Shown here in pieces: positions 48,301 through 60,762 of a stretch of DNA of 64,000 bases. Every line of letters begins with the position of its first letter. Position 1 is the first letter of the stretch. Source of the stretch: Alisma plantago-aquatica (Eukaryota; Streptophyta; Magnoliopsida; Alismatales; Alismataceae); assembly GCA_963693085.1 (NCBI GenBank), contig OY856413.1, positions 542,274,879-542,338,878 on the forward strand. The letters are read 5' to 3'. The translations under genes were made by a program, and so were the position numbers. The notes beneath the pieces are model-generated. The model worked only from the letters and a program-made list of their open reading frames with translations, was not told the origin of the DNA and made no database searches.

Positions 48301-50244
48301 TCTCTTTCTAGGAACTCCTTCCCGCTTCTTCCTCTTGATTTTCTTATCAATTTTTCTTTCTCCTCTTCTTCCTACTTTGTTGGTCCTCTAATGTGTCCAC
48401 TCCTCAACCCACCTCTTCTTACTACTCTATCAAAACCTCTCCTTCCCTCCTTTTCCTCCTACTAACATGCAGTCATGTTTCACTTTTGTCTCTTCCCTCT
48501 ACCCTCCACTCCTACATGACTACTAAACATGATATCCTCTTGCTTCACCACCAATACACACCTCCCCTCTATCACTACTGCTTCCCCTCTTCCCTATAGT
48601 GCACACCCCCATTAGTATTGGAACCTTTAGATCATTGTGTGTAATTAATTTATAATGATTTTCTTGTATTTCATTTCATCATTCTTGGATGGTATAATAA
48701 TTTAATATACCATTTTGTATGCTAAATTTTGTAGCATCAGCAATATGAAGTGGATATCATGGTGATCTTTGTTTCTACTTGTTGCTAAGAATAATGGAGC
48801 TTCTTATGTTCACAAATAAATTATATGCATGTGTCTATAACTATATATATTTATGTAAATTCACAAAGAATAAGGTAGTTCCATAGTATAGTTTGTTGAT
48901 AAACTTACAAGACAATCACTAGGGTGCATGACTAAAGCCATTGAACTGATGAGAAAATACATAATTCACTTCATTTGACTACATTTACAAATTACTTGTA
49001 AGGTTTTTATATTTTTATAGTCTGGAAAAAAACACTCAAGGGCACTTCAACATTTATAAAGGAGATGACCACCAGAAGACATGGCAAATTAACTAGTAGA
49101 TAGATTGTAAGTGGACATGGCAAAAACAACCACTAAGTTACTACCATGGTGGAAGTGGTGAGAGTGACTACCAGCATGGTGAGAGAGATCGAATGAGTGT
49201 AGCAAGAGGAATGCATGTGGTTGGTGGTATGTATAGACTCTAAAGGACGTTGGACACAATGCATAGATCAATTATGGTGCTAGCCTGCTAGGTGATACTA
49301 CATTTTTTATATTTTTGATATATTTCTCTATAAGATGACTATGTGGAAATGCTAAATTTTATACCCAATTAATGATGAAGATGCAAAATTTAGAAGGTAT
49401 AGTTAGACCCTTTATTGTCTAGTTTTGATATTTCAAGCTGAAGCGAATTGGCTCATTTTGGGGTGGCAAGGCACATATGTTACTTGGAATCTAATGTTGA
49501 TTCTAATCTTGATATGGATCCGAGTACTAGAGGGTTAGTCAATACTTTTAGAGAAAGTAGTGTGCCCCATGCACAATGTGACATGGTCATATTCATTAGT
49601 TAGTATTGAAGACACTTGGTCCCTTGTACCAAAAAAAACTAAGTTTCAATTCTGAGTTGAATGATTTGCTCAAAGTGATACAATATAAGGCTTCTTAGTG
49701 ATTCATAGAAGATGGGAACTTCATAAAAGTTGCTCCACTATGGAAGGATTCTAGGGTGATGTCAAAGAAGGAATAAGTTCTCTTAAGACACCAAACTAGT
49801 GAGCCTACAAATTGACCCTTTTTGTGGAGTTATTATTTGAAGATATCATTGGATATGTGTCAAGCTCTATTGCATGCATGGTCCTTGTTTTTGGTATAAC
49901 AAGATAGTGGGTCCTACTATAGTGGGAACCATACTAGTCCCTTGACAAGTACAAGTTATTTGGAGGATGTCATGCATTCAAGGTATTGTGTAACAACCTT
50001 ATGATGTATATTGGAACACTTGAGATGTCAACCCCTCTTGAAGTGATGAGGGGTATATGTCTCACTGGATTTCACATGTAAATCACACCAATTTCATTGA
50101 GGTTGGATTTAGGTTATGTTGGATACTAACATATTAGGATAGTGATTCCTAGGTTCTGACAGATGATTGCTCTTCCTAGAATGGAGAAGTGCAGTACAAA
50201 CTACTTGGTTTCTATAATAAGTTCAATCCAATGGTGTTAATACA
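48301..50244. other. No gene recognised
   Basis: Contains short CT-rich sequence at 48300-48600 (the 68-codon frame 48393-48599 reflects this composition) and then AT-rich spacer without family signatures. Confidence 0.45.
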
Positions 50245-50253
50245 ATTATCATA

Positions 50254-51348
50254 TTATATTTTTTTTTAAAGACACCACATTCATTACATTAAAGCCATAC
50301 GACATCTACATGTAAAGTGAGATACACCAATCGAACACAAAAAAGTAAAGAGCAGATACAATAACCAAAAACTCATATCGGAACGTGATAAGTACAATGA
50401 TGTATTGATCTCTCTTCTATATCGCTGACCAAAACAACTTTTTATGAGTGATTCCTTCAACTTGAGATTATATCTGATATAAAGTATAAGCTCCAAACCA
50501 GTGACCGAAGAAGAGATCACCTTCACATTTGCTGCCATATAACAAAGAAACAAAGAAAGACCTAACATGAAAGGAGGACACAAACCACATGACAACATAG
50601 AACCTATAACTCACTAAAGAAAACTACAAACAGAGAGAAAGATAACATATAACATGCCGCACTACGACACCGGCAGAAAAAGCCACTACGGATCCCTTTC
50701 AAGGATAAGCAAAGGAGAAGAAAAGGTCAGAGGAAGAACAAGGATGGGGGATAGAAAACATAGTAGAACCCCACCACCACTCACCAAGAATCCTCACTCG
50801 ATTGCAATCGAGAGAGGAACGGAAGCAACGCCTCCAAATCCAAGACCCCTAATTATCCCCTACCCCAGCAAGCCAACAGAGAAACCGAGAGCACACCCAC
50901 CAAACCTCATACGGCAGAACAGACACTGACAAGACAAAAAAAGGAAGACCCCAACAACCTAGACCTACGAATGACACAAAAAAGAAACAACAAGATGAAA
51001 AGAAAGGAAGAAGGAAAACCAAAGTCGAAGGAACCCAAAAGGAAAATACAAGCTAGATCCGCCCAAAGATGAAGCACCGATAAGACCATGCCTATGGAAG
51101 TAGCCGCCGACGCACCAGCCCCACAAAATGAGGAACTGATCGAGTAGACCAGCCGCAACACCGAGAAGCAGAGCAGAACAGATTCAAAGTGTACCACCCC
51201 GTGAGAACCACCAGCTCCAGCGAGAGGGCCAGGGGGAGAAGGCCTACGCCGAGAGGTGGCAGGCACCCCTCCCCTAAGCTGGCGAGACGCAGAAGAGGTT
51301 TCCCTAGGGCCGGCGCTCAGCACAGACCGCTAACACCCACTTGATCTT
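50254..51348 (-). mobile_element. Retroposed minus-strand copy with poly(A), probably a LINE 3' end
   Basis: On the minus strand a GC-rich block ends GGTGTCTTTAAAAAAAAATA at about 50259, a poly(A)-like 3' tail. The 9-bp direct repeat ATTATCATA flanks it at 50245-50253 and 51349-51357. Length is about 1.1 kb. No reverse-transcriptase or zf-RVT signature was found. The 139-codon frame at 50907-51323 (minus) is hydrophobic with a GC-driven composition and I do not call it a protein. A LINE 3' untranslated tail or another retroposed transcript would both fit. Confidence 0.6.
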
Positions 51349-51357
51349 ATTATCATA

Positions 51358-54300
51358 ATAGATCTTACAATGTCAATGAGACGTTTATGAAGACATGACA
51401 TGATCATTTGAATATGACTTTTGAGGCCTTCCTTGTTGAACGAGTTGTACTCTAGAGTATTTGGCATGTCTTTCTTCACCTCCCCTAATTGTGGTGGCCT
51501 ATGATATTTACGAAGAATGGCCAACTACTACTTGACAAGCCTCATTGCTTTTATGCATTATTATTTTGTATTTACTTACTTGTGGGTGATTATAATAAGA
51601 TATTTATTGTTGCAAATTTATTGAATTTCCATTTATCATGATCTTGTGTTTCATCTTAATAGGGGCTAGTGAGACACTATTATTTTGTACTTACTTACTC
51701 ATTGGTTGAGGTATATTTCATCTTAATAGGGGCTAGTGACCTTGTGTGTTTATACTCATTAATGTGGTTGAAATAGTCTTTCCTTTAAGTATTTGTGGCT
51801 CTAAACCTTGGTAAGTTTTGAGGTCTCAATCATTCAGGCCGGTTGCTGAGTCAAGTGACCAGGTTGGATGGGATCCTAACTTGTGTTATGATTCTTGATG
51901 GGTGGTCATGTCATCCTTTAACTCAAATGTTAGATAATTACTAGTTCCAAATCTCACTTTGAAATAGTCTTTTAGAGTTTGGTAATTATCACAGTGTAGG
52001 ATCCCAATCACATTTAATTGTTTCTAGTGTCCCATTCCACCACTAGTAGGTTGGTTCTTTCCTCCAAATGATCATACTCAATTGGTTCCAATGGGAACCA
52101 TTTGTCAAGGGGATAAGATTATTTTGAGTTGCACTAGCTCTATAACGCACACTTAGTAAGCCAAAGCATTGCAATGTAATGGGTTTTGAACATGAAACTA
52201 TAGACCTAATTGGGTTAAAGCACTATGTATCAGATACAACTCATGGTCTTTATCATTGACATTCCTTGATAGAGTTTATACAACAAAATATGTAATTATG
52301 TTTTGGGTTCCCTTTGGGCTTTATAATTGAATAGATATCCTTGTTTTTAATATTTTAGTATTTTGGACATTGATGGTCAAAAGCCTTATCATGGACATTG
52401 ATTTCTTTGCTTTCATAATGAAAGGGTTATTCCTTTAAAAGGTTCCCTCATTTACAGACCCCATGGTAGATTACAAGTGGGACCTCCCTATTTTTGTGAG
52501 ATTAGACATGTACATGCCTCGACAAATCCAATTTTTTTTGCCAGTCTCTCATTTTTTTTCATTCCAGTGAGTAAATTAATTGTTTCCATTATTAATTTTC
52601 ATGCCATACTTCTGAATGTGTTTAGGGTTGTTTTGGTTTTTTGGGTCTACTTAATAAATCTAGGGATATAGTTTGAGCAGAACTGTATTGGAGAATAATA
52701 ATTGTTGACCATGATGGGTGATCTATTCATTGCCTTATCCATAGGGAGTGTGGAATAAGTCACCATTGTGAGTCTTTATCCTTATCTATACCATGTGTTA
52801 GACTTTATTGCTAGTATCCAATTTATAAGGATAACTTAATATGTCTATTTACAAATTTAATTTGTGAGTGGTCTCAATCATCTGGGAAATGGTTGCAGTC
52901 CTTCAGTTAGACTCAATTTTCTGATTTTATAAACCTTTTTCTTCTTTGAAGTCTCTATGAGTGGATCCTTCATAGTAGACAAAGGGTCTCTATATGATTT
53001 TTAAAGGGTGAAGACAATTTTGAAAACTTATGTGGTCTTTAACATACAAAGTATATCACTTCAGCTGTAGGATAAGATTTCTACATTTAGCTCTTGACTT
53101 TTTTAGAGATCTACATGTATCACCATAATGGTTAACAAATTATTTTAGATGTGCTAGACATATTAGAAAATGTAAGTGATTGTGCATATCGTGCTAGATA
53201 TACACATGATTTGGGGTGTCCCTGAATGACAATGCACATCCATGCACTCTATTTATGCACAAGGTCTAGTAGAGGCTCAATCATCCGTGATATGGATTGG
53301 ATCCTTTAGACAACCCATATTGATCTATCTTGACTTGACAAGGTTTTTGATGTTTCATATTAAGGCCATGGAGTTGCCAATTTTTTGGGTCCTTTCCTAT
53401 ATTGTATCCACTATAAACATCAATGTTACAGTTCTTTATTACTAAATGGAAGGAAAAATTATTTTGAGAGAACACCCCAAGGTGTTTGACCACCATTTTG
53501 ATTTTTCTATTTTGGATGTGGTTAAACTTGGGTAGAAGTGGAAGTATCCACCTTTTTAATGGGTCACGACATTCATACTATTAGGTAGATAAGGAGGAAA
53601 GTATAGCCACAAATTCAACAACAAAAAAGATAAAGTCACAATAAAATCAAGAAGGGAAAGGATATTGTTTATAAGAAAATAGTGTCTCAAATTACACCTA
53701 GTCTAGGTGTACTAAACTTTTTTTAGGATTTTTAACTTGGATATTGATGAAGGTTTTGACAAGGAGCCAATTATCATGTTGTGGTATGACAATATCAAAG
53801 ATGAAAGTCCTTACATGAGCCTCATGGTATCCCTTCTGGTTGTTTCTGTAGTTATTCTTTAGCCTTTTGGCCATTGGAAATTGTAGTACCTAATGAATAT
53901 TGATCCATGCTTTTCATTCAAATCTTTATCTTATTCATGTTCTACTTTTGGATGTATTATATTTTGGAAATATAGAATTTATTTGTAGATGTGGTAGAGG
54001 ATGTCAAGACAAGTTGTATTTGCATTTGAGGGTTGTGAGGATGTGGAAGAGGTGGTATCTTTACGACAAAAGAAAGTCAAGGTTGTACCATGGTGACAGT
54101 TAAGGGTAAATCATAACGTCAATTGTATCAAATGCCTACCCACTTATGGGTGATATAAATACAATCATCTCATTTTCAACTTGTTCTTATTCTTACTTTG
54201 GTAAATAATAACTTCAAAATTTTGGTTAAATTCATTGTTATGGGTGCTAGTTTGTCACTGTACATAGTTCTGACAACTACTTCAAGATTCACAGACTCAT

Positions 54301-54967
54301 TGTGAGTACACAGAGTGATGAGGTGGGTATTATCCAAACCTGGATGCAGTGTCCCTACTCGATAAAGGAATTAAGTCAAAGGGTGATGTGGTATTTTTTT
54401 CTTCTTGTTGTTAGTAGGGGAATACATATACATAAATGGTGTTGGTTATTACATGCCTTGGTGTGTGACGAGATGTCAATATTCATGTAGGTGGGTAATA
54501 AACTTTGGACTGCACAGAGATATCTTAACATAAAAGGGAACCCTATAGGTGTCCAATGTGATTTACACCTTTTCCATGAGAGTGAGGCTCATTTTAGGTT
54601 AAACTTGTACTATAGTTGAATTTATTTTTTGAAAATACTAACTCATAAATATGTCAAACTAGTATAACCTCATTCAATATCTTAATATAATTATTTTTTT
54701 ATCTATAAAAGATAGGCTCTTGACTGGTGGTAGCTCCACTTAGCATTATAATGTTTTAAACAGAAATCAACGCCACTCTTTAATAAGCACATAGAAGGAA
54801 TAAAACCTTAGCATCATAGATCAAACTCCATTGCTTTTCATATATTATAGATCAGAACCAAGTTGTAACTATAGATGCACAACTTTAATATAGAGCATAG
54901 AAATAATGTCAGCCTAACTCCAATTAGGCTAATTGCAAAAGTCAGAGTAGCATGTCATTATGCATGG

Positions 54968-54970
<3 letters not shown>
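51358..54970. other. 3.6 kb with no recognised gene
   Basis: No frame longer than about 70 codons and no transposon protein motif. The phrase AATAGGGGCTAGTGA recurs at 51659 and 51727 (TTTCATCTTAATAGGGGCTA), a 68-bp-spaced local duplication. The rest is unremarkable. Confidence 0.45.

Positions 54971-55001
<31 letters not shown>
54971..55001. repeat. TA microsatellite
   Basis: About 31 bases of alternating T and A. Confidence 0.95.
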
Positions 55002-55004
<3 letters not shown>

Positions 55005-57215
55005 ATATAGTGTAGGTGTAGAATTAGGCATTTCATTGGATTATGAGGCTTAGACTCCTCATAATCCCACCTTAAGCTTCATCCTAGATCACATATTTCA
55101 TTTTCCTCCTGATCACATTTTCTTTTGAGGTAGATAAAATATTTCTTAAGATAAGAGAAACTAGAATTGGATGTCAGTAATTCTTACGACTTTCTCAAGA
55201 AATCTGTCATATTGTCCTACACTATGTCCCTCATATACATATGCTAGTGTTGTGTCTAGGATGAGAAAAGTTGAACCCATCTACTAAAGAAGTTCGTAAT
55301 ATTATAACTAACAACTTGGTCTAGTAATTTTCTAATTCCATCACTCTATTAGAGTACATGTCTAAAATTATAAACTAACTTGTCATCATGGGATGACGAA
55401 TGGAGATCCTAGAGATTCACTCTTTATCAAAGGAAATAAAATGTCATGAGGTATATCCCTAAATATGGCTACGAACTAATAGATAGTGGATGGGGATCCT
55501 GAAGATTATGTGTTGAATTCATTGTTCATCAAAGAGATAATTTGAACCATACCACTAATACCTATTACTTCAGCTCTGGAGCCTTAATGGTAGTGGAACC
55601 TGTGGTATTGAGGCTCTATGACAATGGTAATGGAGACTGGTGAAATGTGTTTGCACCATATGAACCTTGATATGAAAGAGAAAATGAATTGCTGAATCAT
55701 AAAACAAAACTTTCTTTTCTATCACACGACTTATATCAGGGAAAAATTCTATGTAATTGATAGAAATATATTTTTGTATTACCTAATCAACATGAATTCG
55801 TGGAAGGGTTCACCTCTATACTACGACCCCAGAGAACTTTCTCCACTGATGGTAGTTATTGATTGGACTAATAGCAGAAGCCAAACATTGTGGGTTTTCA
55901 TTTACTTATGGACCTTGTAGTTCACTTTGATTTCTCATTGCAGCATGTACTCATTGTTAGTGGTTCCCTATATATGATAAATATGTCCATTAAAATGGTA
56001 TAAAAAATAAACAAAACCCAAGTATGTTTACTTTTCTATTAGAAAAAAGTAAACATTTTTAGTCATGTCTGCAATACAAGACTCGATAAATGAGTCATCA
56101 GGTGGTACCTTAATTGTTGGTGAGAGAGAAGAAGTTTTGAAGAAGAAATATAACTCAGCTTGTTTCAATCTGATTCAAACATTTCTTCTATAATTGTTTA
56201 TCCTATTCTCTATATGTTAGTTGAGATACTCAAAATATATAGTTTGAATGCCTTTAGAAGAGATTAGAGCACAAGATACAACCAGGAAGCAATAGTGTGG
56301 TAGGTTGCTAAAGCATATAGAATCTTTAGACCTTTTGGATATTGTGCTCATGAATAGGCTAAATAACATTTCACATCAACTTCCTTATAGGCAAAGTTCA
56401 TGTCTTGACAAACACAATTTTGTATTAGGTTGATGAAGCACCCAACATATGTCCACTAGCAATACTCCCTGGAAGCGATTAACCAACATTGAACAGAAAA
56501 TCTAGAGAATATATGATTATATATTGAATCATTTCTAGAATAGCTTTATGCAACCAATAATTAATTCAAAATTCCATATACTTCTTGTAGTGAAAGTATG
56601 TCAAAACATAAACAATAAGCAACCCATGGTTCACATTACTTACACATATTTGTCTAGAGACATGTAGTTGTGAAGACCATTTGAATTCAGATTTTCATTC
56701 TGTGACAATGTCTCTAACACACATCACAAACACATTCTACAGTAGTTTTGATGCAGCATACATCACAAGAAGAACATAAAATTCTTGTCAGCATAAAATT
56801 CTTTGATTACACATTTAATATACTATGACATATTTTGAGTGGGAATGACCACATTAAAGTTTCTAGTGCATTGAATAATGGAGGGATCCTTTTTATTATA
56901 AAAAGATTGGATTAGAAGATTCTATATTTCAATTTTATCATTTGGATTTTTTTATGATAAAAAACTGATTTCTTTTCTAATTATGTGGAGCAACTCATCA
57001 AATATATATTTTCTAATGACATTCATGTCAATGCAATGTGGGTTGTTGAGTTGGCTGCAAGGATTGACAAATTACTGAATATAATGAATCCAAATCCTTT
57101 TCCCAAGAAAGTAAGATTCTTGAGAAGTTCTTCAAGTAGAAGTTCATGATACCTTTTGGTACAGTAGCAGTAATAGTTTTACTCTAAAAACAAGTGTAGA
57201 TAAGAAATAGTCTAT
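55002..57215. other. No gene recognised
   Basis: AT-rich sequence with stops in all frames. It could be internal CACTA sequence (introns or TNPD remains), but no motif shows this. Confidence 0.4.
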
Positions 57216-57587
57216 TTACATGTCAATCTGGCTAACTGAACGTAGGTAACTGCAAAAGGAAGACTTACCCAAAAGAAAAGGAGAAAAGAGGCCTAGTGGT
57301 ATTCTAAAATCTGATGATATAGAAGATGCCTCATTGTTTTCCCATCCTAGTCCTAGGGAATGCTCTACTATGTCCACCATCTCTATTGGGAGGGCATTTG
57401 TTCCATGACCATATGCTTTTTTAGTATGATCCATATGAAAATGAGAAGCATTACCACTTTGGCTAGAACACATTAAGGCTGGTAACACATTCTCAGATAT
57501 CTCTCCATTAATATTAGTTCTAGCTCCGATTCATCATTCAAATTATACTTTAGTAGTTCTTGTTGACAAATCCAAAAGGAACCTTAT
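57216..57587 (-). pseudogene. Unrecognised open frame of about 120 codons
   Basis: The minus strand is open from about 57587 to the stop at 57216, long for AT-rich sequence. An internal ATG at about 57488 gives 90 residues (MLPALMCSSQSGNASHFHMD, ALPIEMVDIVEHSLGLGWEN). The upstream part reads WICQQELLKYNLNDESELEL. No domain is recognised. It could be a fragment of a transposon or host coding sequence, or chance. Confidence 0.25.
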
Positions 57588-58754
57588 TAATATAAGTTGA
57601 ACAAATATGAATTATGATGAAGATTATATACACTAATGATGATGTGAGTTTTTCTATCACAACAGTTATTGATGCTCTACTGGAATGCTCAATCATACCA
57701 GATGAGGAGAAAAATGATGAGAATAGTACTAGTGACGAGAACTCAAATGAAAAACCTATGAATTATGACTACAGGTCTATAGGTCTTGTCTTGAAGAGAA
57801 TCATGGTGTCTTGCCAAGTTCTCCAAAATCTTCTCCTCCCCATGGCGTCACTCTACCTCAGTCTAAGAGAATTGCTTATTTGTTCTTATTGAAAACACCA
57901 ACAAGACACCAGAAAGTAACACCCACATAGTTCTAGTTGTGTGGACTAGGTCAAATTCTCAAATAAAAAATGAAGGGCTAGGTCTCATGCTCAAATCCAT
58001 CTCCCATCAACTAGAAAATTTGTTGAGAGCTTTTAGAAAGCTATAAAGTAATGTTTTTATTAAAAAAGAACTTATCCAACATATAACACTCAATTAAAAT
58101 AGTTTTAGCCTATGTGTGCTGATGTTGCTCATGCTCAAACAATATAGTCATTATTAAAATTAGTAAAATTGTTGAGCATTAAATTGATCTGAATCTCGAA
58201 TATATTTAGAAAGAAAATTACAAAGCTAAATAACACTTATGCACATAGAGAATTGTTTATGTACTACTTATGTAGTTGGTTTAACTTGCATCTTTCGACC
58301 ATCTTCCTAACTAGAGCAACATAAGATCATATGGTGTCCAAAGAAAAAATTATGATTTATGATTGACTAAATCATATGAAAATAAAGGTTGTCACCAAAT
58401 AAGAAAAAATAGGCTCACCTTAGAAACTAAATAGGGATGGTAAGAAATGATTTAGTTGAACCTTATCATCCTAGTCCAACAAGATAAGAAAACTATTTTG
58501 ATATTTATTACCAATGCGTCATAGATAAATAGATATATACATGGCTTGTCAAAGTATTATGTATACTATGATTGGTATTATACTTTATTGATTTTCTACT
58601 TATCTATATATTTATTTTTTCATTGTGTTTAATTATATATACTTTTTTACCTTCTTTGTTAGTATTTTTTAAAATATTTTCGTTTGATTAACAATTTCTA
58701 CGTATTTATATATTTATTTTATTGATGTGTTTACTTACATTTATCTAGGGAAAT
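57588..58754. other. Sequence upstream of the CACTA transposase remains
   Basis: A 92-codon frame at 57614-57892 (acidic middle DEEKNDENSTSDENSNEKP) has no known family. The 58550-58750 stretch is T-rich and ends TTTATCTAGGGAAATATG, compatible with an intron and 3' splice site before the transposase exon, as TNP2 genes have introns. Confidence 0.35.
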
Positions 58755-59517
58755 ATGATCGAAAAAAGCTGGATTATTGAGGAAGACAGGACCAGTACAA
58801 AGTACTTAACTAGGGTAGTCAAATTCATAAAGGACGCTTTCAAAAAATGTAGTAGGAATGAGACTATCTTATGCCCTTGTAAAAAGTGTCTAAATACACA
58901 AAGACAGAACCGTCAAGTGACAACTGAGCACCTGTTATGGAATGGTTTTTTTAGCAGCTACAATGATTGGATTTTTCATGGTGAGACTTCTTCTGATGAC
59001 AAGGAAGATTCCTCTATGCATGACAACATGTTGTTTGATGATATGAGAGACATGTGGCACAATGCATACGGAGTCCAAAATTGTCGAGAAACTATGGACA
59101 TCGACGGCGATGTTCTATTTGTATTTATTGACGATGAAGAAGCTGAGAAATTCTACAAATTGTTAGAGATTACTGCACAAGAGTTGTATATGGGAAACAA
59201 GTAGTATTCCAAGCTGTATACCGTTGTGAGGTTGTTCCATATAAAATGTAGCAATCATTGGAGCGAGAAACCATTTACTGAGCTGCTTGAACTTTTGAAG
59301 GATTTGCTTCATGGGGGTGACATGTTGCCTGGCTCATACTATGAAGTAAGGAAAATAATTAGGGACCTTGGTCTTGACTATGAGAAAATTGATGCCTGTA
59401 TAAATGATTGAATTTTCTATCTCAAGGTGTTTGCAGATAACACTTCATGCCCACGTTGTAATGCTTCTAGATATAAAGAGACTGAAAGTGATGTAGAAGG
59501 TGCACAGAGTATGAGAA
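58755..59517 (+). pseudogene. CACTA (En/Spm) TNP2-type transposase, N-terminal part
   Basis: From the ATG at 58755: residues about 4-78 match the Transpos_assoc domain (KSWIIEEDRTSTKYLTRVVK, FIKDAFKKC, ILCPCKKCLNTQRQNRQVTT, EHLLWNGFFSSYNDWIFHGE). After a TAG at 59202 the same frame continues YSKLYTVVRLFHIKCSNHWS, FTELLELLKDLLHGGDMLPG, SYYEVRKIIRDLGLDYEKID and ACIND, the start of the Transposase_21 domain. A TGA at 59409 and then FADNTSCPRCNASRYKETES follow. It ends at about 59517 where an LTR begins. The family is normally over 700 residues, so most of the catalytic region is missing. Two stops show inactivity. Confidence 0.9.
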
Positions 59518-60702
59518 TTTATTACAACCCCAATTTTTGGGTTCTTTTGGTGAGAAATGTAATTTCTCATAATAAAGATAAATGAACAAATAATGACATA
59601 ACTTTGTTTACAATAGCCTTGATGATTGTGTTGTGGGCTTTATTGGCTATTGGGCCCAATAACAAGGAAATTCAATTAATTAATGAATAATTAAGAATTT
59701 GAGAAAAGAAAGATGTGGAAACCTCTAGAAGGAAAAAGAGTGTAATCCAAAGGTGGATTTCGTGTTTTTTGGGTTCCTTGGGTCCCAGGGAGTCCAAAAT
59801 TGCAAAGATAAAGCAATAAGAAAAGAAAAGATCAAATAGATATTTCTTTATTAAGAAAGAAATTGAAAACAATGATAAAATGTGGAAAATAAGTGAAAAG
59901 AGGTATAATGGAGTTATCCTTGATGTATTTTCATATCCAAAGGATTCCTAATGATAAATGGAATGCCAATGAAGAAAATAAAAAGAAAGATAAAGAGAAA
60001 TCCTCAAAAAGGAGATATTTTAATAAGAAATAAACAAGATATGGGAAATAATGGATAAAAGATAAATGAAAGGCTAAGGAATATTCCCAAGATGGGATTT
60101 CGAGCCATTAAGGTTCCTTGAGGTTCAAGGAACTCATAATAATAATTTAATAGCAAAGGAAAGAGAAAATAGGAAAGAAGGAGAGAGAAAAATATGCAGT
60201 TTTATATATAATACTTGCTTTTTAAGCCATTGACTTGAAAATGAAGAAAATGAGTTATTCCTTTTGAGTTTCAGCTTCAAACTTGGAATATAAGTAGTTT
60301 ACGTCCTTATGTACTTTCTCTTAAAAATTGGTCTTAAAATGATATGTGGTTGAGGAGATATGAATTTTGGAATATTTCCTAAAGTGGAAGGGAAATAACA
60401 TAGTATTTATTAGATGTCACGCGATTTTGGAAATAGGGACCAGGCCCTGTAATATTCACTTTGGATGTAGATAGTTTGATCACAGATCAACGGTTTCAAT
60501 ATCCTCTCCTACCCTGAGCTAGTTCAGGAAAGGGGTATACGTTGGTCAAGAACCAACTTCTCGTTCTCTCTCCTCTCTGCATGGTTCTCCTAGATTCCTT
60601 CTCCACTAGTTTCGGGAGAGTGAAATGAACCCAATGAGCCTTAATTTGTTGAGTTTCGCGACATATTTGGAAAATGCCCAATTCCCTATCATGTTAGGAC
60701 TT

Positions 60703-60720
60703 GGGGGGGGGGGGGGGGGG
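60703..60720. repeat. Run of 18 Gs
   Basis: Uninterrupted G homopolymer about 35 bp upstream of the LTR TATA box. Its exact length should be treated with caution because homopolymers are error-prone in sequencing. Confidence 0.9.
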
Positions 60721-60754
60721 TTGATGGAAACACCCCTAGTCTCCCCCCTCTGCC

Positions 60755-60762
60755 TATAAAAG
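60755..60762 (+). promoter_or_regulatory. LTR TATA box candidate
   Basis: TGCCTATAAAAGGCCATAG is a strong TATA consensus in mid-LTR, followed after about 35 bp by GC-richer sequence, as expected for the U3/R boundary. Confidence 0.7.

Noticed and set aside
50654..50929. CACTACGG at about 50690 as the right end of the CACTA element
   Set aside because: The motif is in the same orientation as the left end, lacks the following A run and lies inside the retroposed block.
50907..51323. 139-codon hydrophobic minus-strand frame as a membrane protein
   Set aside because: It lies inside a retroposed GC-rich block. The hydrophobicity follows from T-rich codons and no family match was seen.
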